Shown here piece after piece: positions 1-6,435 of a stretch of 7,460 nucleotides of DNA. A model generated the notes under the pieces. That model was not told the DNA's origin, made no database searches, and was given only the letters and a program-made list of their open reading frames with translations. Position numbers and translations under genes: made by a program. Source of the DNA: a bacterium (GTDB lineage Bacteria > Actinomycetota > Acidimicrobiia > Spongiisociales > UBA11373); assembly GCA_013202595.1 (NCBI GenBank), contig JABMPV010000311.1:1-7460 (forward strand), written 5' to 3'. The first letter of the stretch is position 1, and every line of letters starts with the position of its first letter.

Positions 1-72
1 GATGGGGCCAGGGTTCACGTCATGATCGGACCCGATGGGGAGATCGTCGTCGTGCCCCGGCGTCAGGCGTAG
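1..72 (+). CDS. C-terminal tail of an unidentified protein (5' end outside window)
   Basis: Frame 1 is open from the first base and ends in TAG at 70-72. It encodes 23 residues ending MIGPDGEIVVVPRRQA. The alternating hydrophobic and charged pattern would suit a final beta hairpin, but the piece is too short to assign a family. Third positions are almost all G or C, as in neighbouring real genes. Its stop lies inside the 3' end of the opposing transporter gene, giving a 10-bp tail-to-tail overlap at 63-72. It could also be a chance open frame, since the visible part is short. Confidence 0.4.
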   Translation, partial: DGARVHVMIGPDGEIVVVPRRQA

Positions 73-803
73 GCGCCGTACAGCGACCCGATCCCGAAGG
101 ACAGAGCCGCTCCCGCTGCGGCGATGAGGACGTTCTCCATGCCGGAGGTCCACGGGTTCTTGAATGTGGTCATGGTCTTGAGCGCTCCGACACCGAACAG
201 GGCGAGGCCGGCGCCGACTGCGGCCACGGCAAGAGCCGATCCCGGTGTGTCCATGAACACGAAGGGGAGAACCGAAGGCATCGACCCCGCCATGAATAGG
301 AGACCGGAGTAGACGGCGGCACGGATGGGGGAGCGGCGTTCAGTCTCCAGGACGCCGAACTCGAGGGCCATCATCACCTTCAGGAATTTCTCGTCGTCTG
401 CGTCGAGTGATGTGACCACCTCTTCGACGAGGTGGTCTTCGAGGCCCATGTCGCCGAACATCTCTCTGATCTCGTCGCGTTCGACATCGCGGTGGTATTT
501 GAGGTGCTCGCGTTCGAGGGTCATCTCCCTGTCGAACACCTCCTCTTGCGACTTGGTGGCGATGTACTCACCTGCCGACATCGAGATTGCTCCGGCAAAG
601 GATGCGGCCAGGGCCGCCAGCAAGACTGCGCTGCTTCCAAGCCCACCTCCGACCACACCGACCACCAGCAGGAAGACCGAGACCAGGCCGTCATTGACGC
701 CGAGGATGATGTCGCGCATGTACTGGCGAGTGGCGCCGACATGGGGTCGGTAGGGGACGATCTCCTCGGGGGCGACGGGGACTGCTGATGTGTCGTCGGG
801 CAT
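63..803 (-). CDS. VIT1/CCC1 family Fe2+/Mn2+ transporter
   Basis: This 246-residue membrane protein belongs to the VIT/CCC1 family, which exports or stores ferrous iron and manganese by proton antiport. About five membrane segments are visible, near residues 33-53, 58-78, 160-180, 188-206 and 222-244. The first carries the family signature GVNDGLVS and the second MSAGEY. By family knowledge, D38 and M75 match the Asp and Met that line the metal path in plant VIT1. Between segments 2 and 3 (about 84-155) is a charged, Glu-rich cytoplasmic helical region, as expected for the VIT metal-binding domain. Length is normal and nothing looks broken. The ATG start at 803 is supported by a TACAAT hexamer ending 6 nt upstream and by the absence of a Shine-Dalgarno sequence, which suggests a leaderless mRNA. 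It is divergent from the lipoprotein gene at 894, with no obvious functional link. The family is clear; the choice between iron and manganese is not. Confidence 0.93.
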   Translation of the reverse strand: MPDDTSAVPVAPEEIVPYRPHVGATRQYMRDIILGVNDGLVSVFLLVVGVVGGGLGSSAVLLAALAASFAGAISMSAGEYIATKSQEEVFDREMTLEREHLKYHRDVERDEIREMFGDMGLEDHLVEEVVTSLDADDEKFLKVMMALEFGVLETERRSPIRAAVYSGLLFMAGSMPSVLPFVFMDTPGSALAVAAVGAGLALFGVGALKTMTTFKNPWTSGMENVLIAAAGAALSFGIGSLYGAYA

Positions 804-809
804 CGGGCG

Positions 810-815
810 ATTGTA
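810..815 (-). promoter_or_regulatory. Putative -10 box (TACAAT) of the VIT transporter gene
   Basis: On the - strand TACAAT stands 6 nt before the ATG at 803, so transcription would begin at or next to the A of the start codon. No convincing -35 hexamer lies at 16-18 nt. A match to the actinobacterial TANNNT consensus plus the exact spacing supports a leaderless transcript. This is inference from position only. Confidence 0.5.
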
Positions 816-835
816 CGACGCGGATGAAACTCACC

Positions 836-843
836 TGTCGACA
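836..843. repeat. 8-bp palindrome TGTCGACA between divergent promoters
   Basis: A perfect 8-bp palindrome sits in the 90-bp spacer between the divergent VIT and lipoprotein genes, about 20 bp upstream of the VIT -10 box. It could be half of an operator, but flanking symmetry is weak and 8-bp palindromes are common by chance. It does not resemble the actinobacterial IdeR iron box. Confidence 0.15.
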
Positions 844-878
844 ACCCGGTGGGGCCGCCAATAGGGGGTCGCAGGTCG

Positions 879-884
879 TACACT
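879..884 (+). promoter_or_regulatory. Putative -10 box (TACACT) of the lipoprotein gene
   Basis: TACACT (TANNNT type) ends 9 nt before the GTG at 894. A start site about 7 nt downstream would leave a leader of only 0-3 nt, and there is no Shine-Dalgarno sequence in front of the GTG. This argues for a leaderless or nearly leaderless mRNA. It also argues against an ATG at 849, which lies upstream of this box. Confidence 0.45.
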
Positions 885-893
885 CGCCGGACC

Positions 894-2555
894 GTGAGAG
901 CCCATCACCCCACAGCAGCCCTCCTGGTGGTTGTCGCCCTCGCCGCCGGTTGCTCGTCGAGTGGGGACTCTGCGACGACGGTGGTGTCGACGACGACGAC
1001 CGCCGCCTCCACCACCACGACGACTCGAGCGCCCGCCCCGGGGTATGAGAACCAACTGGGAACAGTGCTGCGCTTCACCGATGTCACCGATTCCGCGGGA
1101 ATCGACGTTGTCAGGGAACCGATCCCCAGCGGCGTCGTCAAGACGAAGGAGACCCTGATCATGCGGGCCGGGGCAGCCGCAGGCGACTTCGACGGGGACG
1201 GCCTGCCCGATCTCTTCATCGTGGGTTCTGACGAGCGTCCCGACATGCTGTTTCGGAACATGGGCGATGGGACATTCACGGATATCGCCCCCGAAGCCGG
1301 ACTGGCCGCCACACATATGGGTGCCGGCGCTGCAGCCGTCGATTACGAAGGAGATGGCGACCTCGACGTCTTCGTGACCAGTCACGGGCCGATCGGTGAG
1401 ATCGGTCCCGGTCACCAGCGTTTCTACCGCAACGAGGGCGACGGCACCTTCACCGAGATGGCTGCCGAGATGGGGTTGGCCACGGCCAGCGTGATCGAGG
1501 GAGATGGCTTCGGATCGGCCTGGGGGGACATCGACCTCGATGGAGATCTCGACCTGTTCGTAGCCGGATGGCAGCGCGAGTCGGCCGGCAACCGACTGTT
1601 CCTCAACGAGGGCGGAGGCTTCGTCGACGTTACGGATGAGGCCGGGATCGTCAACGACGGCATCAGGGGATTCTCTCCCTGTTTGGCCGATATGAACGGC
1701 GACGCCTACCCGGATTTGCTGCTCGTGGCCGACTTCGGGACCAGTCGCTACTACGCCAACAACGGTGACGGCACCTTCGCCAACCGTACGGGCACAGCGG
1801 GCCTGGGGCAGGAGTGGAGCGGCATGGGGACCGCCATCGGCGATGTCGACAACGACGGCCTCGTGGATTGGTATGTCACTGCGATCTTCGACAGCGATGC
1901 CGAAGGCAGGGGTGACGGCAACAAGCTGTATCTCAACAAAGGCGGTCACCAGTTCCTGGAGAGCGCCGGTTCGATGGGAGTGGACGACGGCGGCTGGGGG
2001 TGGGGGACCGCCCTCGTCGACCTGGACCTCGATGGAGACCTCGACATCGTCGAGACCAATGGATGGCCTCTGCCCGCGTACTCCGGTGAGTTGACGAAGC
2101 TCTGGATCAACGACGGCGCAGGCATGTTCAGCGAGGCTGCGGCCGTCGCAGGCCTCGACCACGATGTCATGGGACTCGGGGTGATCACCATCGACTACGA
2201 CCGCGATGGTGATCTCGATCTGGCGTTCACCAGCCCCGAGGCAGAGTTCCGGCTGTACCGGAACGATCTCGCGGGAGCCGATGCCCACTGGCTCAGGGTG
2301 GATCTCGACACCTCCGGTACCGGGCTGGCCCCCCAGGGATATGGATCGACGGTCACCGTGACGACCGGAGACCTCACACAGACTCGCTGGGTGGCCGGGT
2401 GTGCCAACTACTTGACGAGTAATGAGCCCGGCGCATTCTTCGGCGTCGGTCCTGCTCCGACGATCGACCGGGTGGTGGTCACATGGCCGGACGGAACCGA
2501 GACAGTGCTCACCGATGTGACCGCCGACCAGGCTCTGGTGATAACGCCCGGATGA
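894..2555 (+). CDS. FG-GAP/VCBS-repeat lipoprotein with ASPIC/UnbV domain (CRTAC1-like)
   Basis: This is a 553-residue exported lipoprotein. Residues 1-20 form a signal peptide ending in the lipobox LAAGC, with the acylated Cys near residue 20. A Ser/Thr-rich linker follows to about residue 46, encoded by ACG/ACC triplet runs. Seven aspartate-rich loops of the DxDxDGxxD type begin at residues 98, 150, 212, 266, 317, 376 and 434. Spaced 51-62 residues apart, they are expected to bind Ca2+ within a seven-bladed FG-GAP/VCBS beta-propeller. Loops 3 and 6 are nearly identical in DNA (1530s and 2020s), a sign of internal duplication. From about residue 466 to the end is an ASPIC/UnbV domain, with FFGVG and VVVTWPDGTETVL as recognisable core motifs. 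The partners of such proteins are not well defined; a role in surface adhesion or carbohydrate contact is only inferred. The GTG at 894 is chosen because an ATG at 849 would add 15 residues, several of them Arg, ahead of the signal peptide. The gene ends 54 nt before ppk2. Confidence 0.9.
   Translation: MRAHHPTAALLVVVALAAGCSSSGDSATTVVSTTTTAASTTTTTRAPAPGYENQLGTVLRFTDVTDSAGIDVVREPIPSGVVKTKETLIMRAGAAAGDFDGDGLPDLFIVGSDERPDMLFRNMGDGTFTDIAPEAGLAATHMGAGAAAVDYEGDGDLDVFVTSHGPIGEIGPGHQRFYRNEGDGTFTEMAAEMGLATASVIEGDGFGSAWGDIDLDGDLDLFVAGWQRESAGNRLFLNEGGGFVDVTDEAGIVNDGIRGFSPCLADMNGDAYPDLLLVADFGTSRYYANNGDGTFANRTGTAGLGQEWSGMGTAIGDVDNDGLVDWYVTAIFDSDAEGRGDGNKLYLNKGGHQFLESAGSMGVDDGGWGWGTALVDLDLDGDLDIVETNGWPLPAYSGELTKLWINDGAGMFSEAAAVAGLDHDVMGLGVITIDYDRDGDLDLAFTSPEAEFRLYRNDLAGADAHWLRVDLDTSGTGLAPQGYGSTVTVTTGDLTQTRWVAGCANYLTSNEPGAFFGVGPAPTIDRVVVTWPDGTETVLTDVTADQALVITPG
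970..1032 (+). repeat. Low-complexity ACG/ACC triplet tract encoding the Thr-rich linker
   Basis: Imperfect ACG, ACC and TCG triplets encode a Thr/Ser/Ala linker just after the lipobox cysteine. It probably holds the propeller away from the membrane. Such tracts tend to vary in length between strains through slippage. Confidence 0.6.
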
Positions 2556-2574
2556 CCGGCGCGCCATCAGGCTG

Positions 2575-2580
2575 TACCCT
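2575..2580 (+). promoter_or_regulatory. Putative -10 box (TACCCT) for ppk2
   Basis: TACCCT fits TANNNT and lies 20 nt after the lipoprotein stop. Transcription from about 2587 would give a 23-nt leader holding the strong Shine-Dalgarno sequence at 2599-2605. There is no clear -35. Read-through from the lipoprotein gene is equally possible. Confidence 0.3.
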
Positions 2581-2598
2581 CACCGGGCAGCATCCCGT

Positions 2599-2605
2599 GG
2601 AGGGG
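2599..2605 (+). promoter_or_regulatory. Ribosome binding site deciding the ppk2 start (GGAGGGG)
   Basis: GGAGGGG ends 4 nt before the GTG at 2610. This strong site fixes the intended ppk2 start at 2610. The main kinase frame entered after the frameshift has no comparable site before its first usable start, the TTG at 2816. Confidence 0.65.
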
Positions 2606-2609
2606 AATC

Positions 2610-3541
2610 GTGACGGACGAGCCGACCATCCAATCGAGTAGCAGCGCCGACTCGGCAGAGGCGAAGGCGAAGGCCGCCTGGACGGGCAACGGCACGGCGG
2701 ATGAAGGCGACACGCGGATTGCCCCGGGGCTTCATCGCGCGGAAGAGCATCTGAATAGGAAGGGCAAGCTCCAGAGGACGTATACGAGGAGGAGCTCGCC
2801 AACCTGCAGATCGAGTTGGCCAAACTCCAGGCGTGGATCCAGCAGAAGGGCCTGAAGGTCGTGGTCATCTTCGAGGGCCGTGATGCAGCAGGCAAGGGCG
2901 GTGTCATCAAGCGGATCGCGGAGCGGCTCAATCCCCGCGTGTGCCGGATCGTGGCCCTGGGCACTCCGACGGAGCGCCAGAAGTCGCAGTGGTACTTCCA
3001 GCGCTACGTCAACGAGTTGCCCGGCGCCGGTGAGATGGTCCTCTTCGATCGCAGCTGGTACAACAGGGCCGGTGTCGAGCGGGTCATGGGGTTCTGCACC
3101 GACGAGGAGTACTGGGAGTTCCTCAGGTCGTGTCCCGAGTTCGAGCGGATGCTCGTCAGGTCGGAGATCATCTTGCTGAAGTACTGGTTCTCAGTCAGCA
3201 GGGATGAGCAGGAGCGCCGGTTCCAGGATCGGGTCAAAGACCCGAAGAAGCGGTGGAAGCTCAGCGACATGGACCTCGAGTCTCGAATGCGCTGGCAGGA
3301 GTACTCCCGAGCCAAGGACGAGGTCTTTGCCCACACCGACATCAAGCAGGCACCGTGGTTCGTGGTCCCGGCCGACGACAAGCGCCGGGCCAGGCTCAAC
3401 TGCATCAGCCATCTGCTCGAGATGGTCGGTTACGACGACGTCACCAGGCGGGAGATCGAATTGCCGCCTCGCCCCGAGGAGCGCACGGGATATGTCCGGC
3501 CGCCGATGAGCGACCAGACATTCGTCTCCCAGGAGTGGTGA
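2610..3541 (+). CDS. ppk2: Polyphosphate kinase 2, class I, interrupted by a 1-nt frameshift near 2771
   Basis: PPK2 enzymes move phosphate between polyphosphate and nucleotides, class I acting mainly on nucleoside diphosphates in the cytoplasm. The kinase body is unmistakable in the frame running from 2759 to 3541. It has a Walker A loop FEGRDAAGKGG (about 2870-2902), then LFDRSWYNRAGVERVMGF, a lid region RRFQDRVKDPKKRWKLSDMD, and a C-terminal YSRAKDEVFAHTDIKQAPW segment. The N-terminus lies in another frame, from a GTG at 2610 with a strong Shine-Dalgarno sequence. It reads about 54 residues to KGKL with typical G/C third positions. At 2769-2773 the frame must shift: restoring one C in CTCCAG joins KGKL to PEDVYEEELANLQIEL, which is the usual PPK2 N-terminal helix. 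The repaired protein would have about 310 residues, normal for the class. As written, translation from 2610 stops at 2855, and the kinase frame has a TAG at 2756. A TTG start at 2816 would keep the P-loop but lose part of the first helix. The cause may be a sequencing error or a recent inactivating mutation. Confidence 0.85.
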
Positions 3542-3553
3542 GCCGAGGGGGCG

Positions 3554-4147
3554 TCAGCAGCTGTCCCACCAGGGGTGACCACTGATGCATGTGTCAGAAC
3601 CGCCGCCTCCGCTGAGCCGGTCCGCTCCCGGGCCACCCATGAGGATGTCATCCCCCATTCCGCCGTCGAGCGTGTCATCTCCGAAGGCGCCGTTGATGTC
3701 GTCGTTTCCCCCGAGTCCCTTGATCAAGTCGGCTCCGTCCATGCCCTTGAGGACGTTGGAGAGATTGCTGCCCCCGATGGCGTCTCGGAACCTGGTTCCG
3801 ATCACGTTCTCGACCCACCGGATCTCTGCGTCGCCCTGGCCCCGGTAGGCGTATCCGCCGTCGATTGAGTGTTTGAGGCCCACCCTCAGGGGCTGATTCA
3901 ACCTGCTCGCGTCGAGAGTGTCCTTGCCCGGACCCCCGTCGATGATGGCGTCTCCACCATTGGTGTAGACGACGAAGCGGTCTCGGCCCGAGTTGCCCTC
4001 GGCGGTGGTGAACCCACCCTTGATGTGGATGGTGACGACGGATCCGCCGCAACTGGGGAGGGCGGGCGCTTCCCCCTGTCCCTGAGGCAGGGACCATTGC
4101 TGCCGGCGGAGTGTGAGCACGCCTACGAACGAGGAGAGCTTCCTCAT
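3554..4147 (-). CDS. Secreted RTX-like (hemolysin-type) calcium-binding repeat protein
   Basis: This 197-residue protein ends in glycine/aspartate nonapeptide repeats of the GGxGxDxLx type. They run from about residue 134 to 186, as in LGGNDDINGAFGDDTLDGG and MGDDILMGGPGADRLSGG, and form a Ca2+-binding beta-roll. An earlier partial repeat (GGPGKDTLDAS) lies at 71-81. The segment VENVIGTRFRDAIGGS (112-127) is typical of serralysin/RTX repeat families. Two cysteines near the end (DTCISGHPWWDSC) could form a disulfide, suggesting an extracytoplasmic protein. The start at 4147 is fixed by AAGGAGG at 4154-4160 with a 6-nt gap; an upstream in-frame ATG at 4222 lacks such a site. The N-terminus MRKLSSFVGVLTL starts like a signal peptide but then reads RRQQWSLPQ, which is unusual (see findings). 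The gene is convergent with ppk2 (12-nt gap) and divergent from the M23 peptidase. The function beyond calcium binding is unknown. Confidence 0.82.
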   Translation of the reverse strand: MRKLSSFVGVLTLRRQQWSLPQGQGEAPALPSCGGSVVTIHIKGGFTTAEGNSGRDRFVVYTNGGDAIIDGGPGKDTLDASRLNQPLRVGLKHSIDGGYAYRGQGDAEIRWVENVIGTRFRDAIGGSNLSNVLKGMDGADLIKGLGGNDDINGAFGDDTLDGGMGDDILMGGPGADRLSGGGGSDTCISGHPWWDSC

Positions 4148-4153
4148 CGGTTT

Positions 4154-4160
4154 CCTCCTT
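4154..4160 (-). promoter_or_regulatory. Strong Shine-Dalgarno (AAGGAGG) of the RTX-like gene
   Basis: On the - strand AAGGAGG is followed by AAACCG and then ATG at 4147. This near-perfect anti-16S match with 6-nt spacing sets the start and removes the 25 upstream in-frame codons from the protein. Confidence 0.75.
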
Positions 4161-4386
4161 CGTGTTGGCATCGATGTGCAGCGTCTCGGATCGGGTGCAG
4201 GGCGACCATGCGAATCAGGCACAGATCCTTCCTGAGAAGTCTGAGCGGCATCTCAGGGCCCGTTGAAGTGGAGCACCGAACCTGCCGATATGTTGTTCAT
4301 CGGCGAGCGAAAAGTCGCTTGCCAGGCGGCACCAGGGGCCAGGAACTCCACATCGAGTGCCAACGGACGAGGGGTTGATCATTCTC
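4161..4386. other. Divergent intergenic region between the RTX-like and M23 genes
   Basis: No gene is supported here. On the + strand TATGTT (4289-4294) matches TANNNT and could drive the M23 gene with a leader of about 85 nt. TTGAAG (4263-4268) lies 20 nt upstream of it, too far for a good -35. GAGGGG (4369-4374) is the likely M23 Shine-Dalgarno sequence, 12 nt from the ATG, which is a long gap. On the - strand I see no TANNNT box for the RTX gene. I recognise no riboswitch or RNA fold, although I could not compute one. Confidence 0.35.
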
Positions 4387-5262
4387 ATGCGGCGTCTTCT
4401 TGTGGCTGCACTCGTGCTCGTCGTGCTCGGGACCGCCTACCCGGCGGCGGCGAGCAGCGGCGGCCAGACAGATCTCATAAACAGAATCGACAGGGTGACG
4501 GCGGTTGCAAGGCGGCCGCTCGATCCCCAACTCTCACCGGAGGCCTTCAGGGAGCGGGTGGAGCGCAGATTGGCGCTCATCGACGCCGTGTTGGCCGACG
4601 CCAGGATGGTCGCGGAAGGCGAGGTCCAGGAGGGCATCCCGATCCTCGCCAGGGTCCCGGCCCTCCCAGCGGACGAGGTGTTCTCGGAGATCCCCGGCGT
4701 GGGCCTCGTAGCCGATGACGGAGCGGGCCTCGCCGAACTCCAGGGCCACATCGACAGGTCGACTCACTTGCGAGCCGCGGTGCGGGAACTCAGGGTTGCC
4801 AGAGACGCTCTACGTCTCGAGATCGGCTTGATCGCCCTCTATGACGATCTGGGCCGGTCGTGCCCGGTCGCAGGACCGGTCCGCTTCGAGGACACCTGGG
4901 GGGCCGATCGCGGCTGGCGAGGCCACAAGGGCGTCGACATGGTCGCAGACGACGGCACCCCACTGGTCGCAGTGGAACGCGGCGTGGTCGTCCAGGCTGG
5001 ATGGCATTGGGCAGGCGGCAACGGACTGTATGTGATCGGCGATCTGACGGGTGACGTCTTCTACTACGCCCACCTGAGCGATCTCGCCGACGGGATCAGG
5101 GCGGGCACGCCGGTCGAGGCGGGCACCCTGCTCGGATGGGTGGGCACAACGGGGAATGCCGACATCCCCCATCTCCACCTCGGATGGATGCCCGGGACCG
5201 GGAAAGTGGACCTCGCTCACCTCGACAACGCCTACGAGTTGATGGTCTCGCTCTGCGGCTGA
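4387..5262 (+). CDS. Secreted M23 family (LytM-type) zinc metallopeptidase
   Basis: This 291-residue protein is probably a peptidoglycan hydrolase cutting peptide cross-links in the cell wall. Residues 1-22 are a signal peptide (MRRLL, a hydrophobic core, then PAAA with cleavage predicted after A22). Residues 28-155 are mostly helical and charged, probably a coiled-coil or regulatory region. The peptidase M23 domain covers about 165-275. The GHKGVD motif supplies H180 and D184, YAHLSD supplies H229, and PHLHLG supplies H262 and H264. The Zn2+ ligands and active-site histidines are therefore all present, and the enzyme should be active rather than a degenerate scaffold of the NlpD/EnvC type. 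The ATG at 4387 is chosen over an in-frame ATG at 4357 because the signal peptide begins there and GAGGGG lies just upstream. It is divergent from the RTX-like gene and meets the remnant MFS gene tail to tail, with the MFS homology ending at its stop codon. Confidence 0.9.
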   Translation: MRRLLVAALVLVVLGTAYPAAASSGGQTDLINRIDRVTAVARRPLDPQLSPEAFRERVERRLALIDAVLADARMVAEGEVQEGIPILARVPALPADEVFSEIPGVGLVADDGAGLAELQGHIDRSTHLRAAVRELRVARDALRLEIGLIALYDDLGRSCPVAGPVRFEDTWGADRGWRGHKGVDMVADDGTPLVAVERGVVVQAGWHWAGGNGLYVIGDLTGDVFYYAHLSDLADGIRAGTPVEAGTLLGWVGTTGNADIPHLHLGWMPGTGKVDLAHLDNAYELMVSLCG

Positions 5263-5636
5263 GATCTCAGCGGTGTCCAGAACAGCCGGTAGCGATCCGC
5301 CGGGCGCCACTGCGCAGCGGTCCCCATGCTGCGGCCACTTACAACGGTGAACACTGCGGCCGCCGCATAGGAGGGCCGCGGACCCGGCGAGACCGCAGCA
5401 GACGATCCGATGAATCTGCGGCCCCTCTTGTCGGCCAGATAGCCGATCGTCATGGCGAGGAAGATGCCGGGTATCGCGACGGCTCCCTGGATGAGGCCGA
5501 TCGACGATCGCGGAACCTCGAGGTCATCGGCGAGATCGGGGAGAACCGGGGCGATCAGCGAGAACGTGAGCACGCCCATACCCGTCACGGCTATGACGAT
5601 TGGGAGCGGTGACCGGGCGGTCCCGGCGGATCTCAC
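5263..5636 (-). pseudogene. Truncated, frame-disrupted MFS transporter (N-terminal remnant)
   Basis: From a GTG at 5636 the frame gives a clear major facilitator N-terminus. Transmembrane helix 1 is about residues 11-33 (GMGVLTFSLIAPVLPDL) and helix 2 about 45-64. MFS motif A follows as GYLADKRGRR (65-74). After about residue 82 (near 5393) the frame stops looking like a transporter, but conserved pieces reappear in alternating frames. GSAALLC reads in the -1 frame, AAAVFTVVSGRSMGTAA in the original frame, and VAPGGSLPAVLDTAE in the -1 frame again. Together they resemble helices 3-4. Homology ends at about 5263, on the stop codon of the M23 gene, so roughly two thirds of a 400-residue carrier is missing. 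The GTG overlaps the surE stop as GTGA, so the two genes were translationally coupled. As written, translation continues to 5232 in the antisense of the M23 gene. The substrate is unknown. Confidence 0.72.
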
Positions 5637-6427
5637 GGCAAGCCCATGGCGCCGGCGACGGTGTCGGGCATCTCATCCGTCGAGATCCCCTTCACCGGCG
5701 TCACCGCGATGACCCCGTCATTCCCTGCGCCGACGTCGGTGCCGTCGAGCGAGTCGTCGCCGCGCAGCATCCCACCGAACTGGTGGGTGAACTCGCCCGG
5801 AGCGATCTCTTGGAAGAGTTGGTCGTACCCGACTGCGGCCACCCTCGTCCTGCGGACCGGAGTCACTCTGGTTGCGTCATCGGGAAGGTTGACACTGATC
5901 ACCAGGCCGGGTGGGGCCGTGTCCAACATCGCCTTGGCGAAGGGGACCGACACATCGGCGAGACGCTCCCACATCGGGGTCGATTCAGGTGAGAGCGCCC
6001 ACTGCCGCCACTCCGGCCACGGCACGGAGTCGCTGCCGGCCGACAGTGCAATCCCGGGGACCCCTGCGATGGCGCCTTCGATGCAAGCCCCGACCGTGCC
6101 ACTGGTCTGCAGGTAGGCAGACCCGTGGTTGATGCCGACATTGATTCCTGAGACGATGAGGGAGGGAGGTCCGTCGTCGAACATCGCGTGGACCGCGAGT
6201 TGGACGCAGTCGGCGGGGAATCCGGTAGTTGTCCTGATGGGTACACCGGATCGCTCGGTCTGCTCGACCACGATCGACCCGAAGCGGGTGATCGCCTTGC
6301 CTATCCAGGAGCGCTCGACGTGGGGCACCACGACGCGCACCTCTCCCAGGGCGCTCATTGCGGTGGCCAGCGCGGGCAGCGCAGGCGTGTCGGGGCCGTC
6401 GTCGTTGGTCACCAGGATCCAGGTCAC
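5633..6427 (-). CDS. surE: 5'/3'-nucleotidase SurE (survival protein)
   Basis: SurE is a cytoplasmic, divalent-metal-dependent phosphatase that dephosphorylates nucleoside monophosphates; some members also act on short polyphosphate. The 264-residue protein opens with WILVTNDDGP, giving the metal ligands D9 and D10. S40 lies in VVVPHVERS and N96 in VSGINVGINHG, so the four-residue metal site is complete. The stretch SGTVGACIEGAIAGVPGIALS (109-129) is the usual SurE core. Length is typical. The GTG at 6427 is chosen because the family starts almost directly with this strand, and an ATG 62 codons upstream would add a non-homologous extension. There is no Shine-Dalgarno sequence, but TAACGT lies 8 nt upstream. 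The stop overlaps the GTG of the MFS remnant by 4 nt, so surE headed a two-gene operon. It is divergent from the VOC gene. Confidence 0.93.
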   Translation of the reverse strand: MTWILVTNDDGPDTPALPALATAMSALGEVRVVVPHVERSWIGKAITRFGSIVVEQTERSGVPIRTTTGFPADCVQLAVHAMFDDGPPSLIVSGINVGINHGSAYLQTSGTVGACIEGAIAGVPGIALSAGSDSVPWPEWRQWALSPESTPMWERLADVSVPFAKAMLDTAPPGLVISVNLPDDATRVTPVRRTRVAAVGYDQLFQEIAPGEFTHQFGGMLRGDDSLDGTDVGAGNDGVIAVTPVKGISTDEMPDTVAGAMGLP

Positions 6428-6435
6428 GGGGAGCA

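Noticed and set aside
831..2567. A 578-codon open frame on the - strand covering the whole lipoprotein gene
   Set aside because: It is the antisense of a clear signal peptide/FG-GAP/ASPIC gene. Long antisense frames are expected from GC-rich Asp-loop repeats, and its translation shows no family features.
2769..2775. Programmed -1 ribosomal frameshift in ppk2
   Set aside because: There is no X-XXY-YYZ slippery heptamer and no evident downstream pseudoknot. PPK2 genes are not known to use recoding, and a missing base is simpler.
3535..3582. Possible bidirectional terminator between ppk2 and the RTX gene (GTGGT...ACCAC)
   Set aside because: The stem is only 5 bp with a loop near 38 nt and no U tract, too weak to call.
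4129..4222. Upstream ATG start (4222) for the RTX-like gene
   Set aside because: It would add 25 Arg/Pro-rich residues ahead of the signal-peptide-like segment, whereas ATG 4147 has a near-perfect AAGGAGG at 6-nt spacing.
3869..4378. A + strand open frame of 169 codons across the RTX gene start and the intergenic region
   Set aside because: It runs antisense to the RTX-like gene, has no Shine-Dalgarno sequence or recognisable domain, and its tail lacks the local codon pattern.
4810..5310. A - strand open frame of 166 codons overlapping the M23 gene
   Set aside because: Most of it is antisense to the conserved M23 domain. Only its first 15 or so codons carry MFS-like residues, and these are assigned to the transporter remnant.
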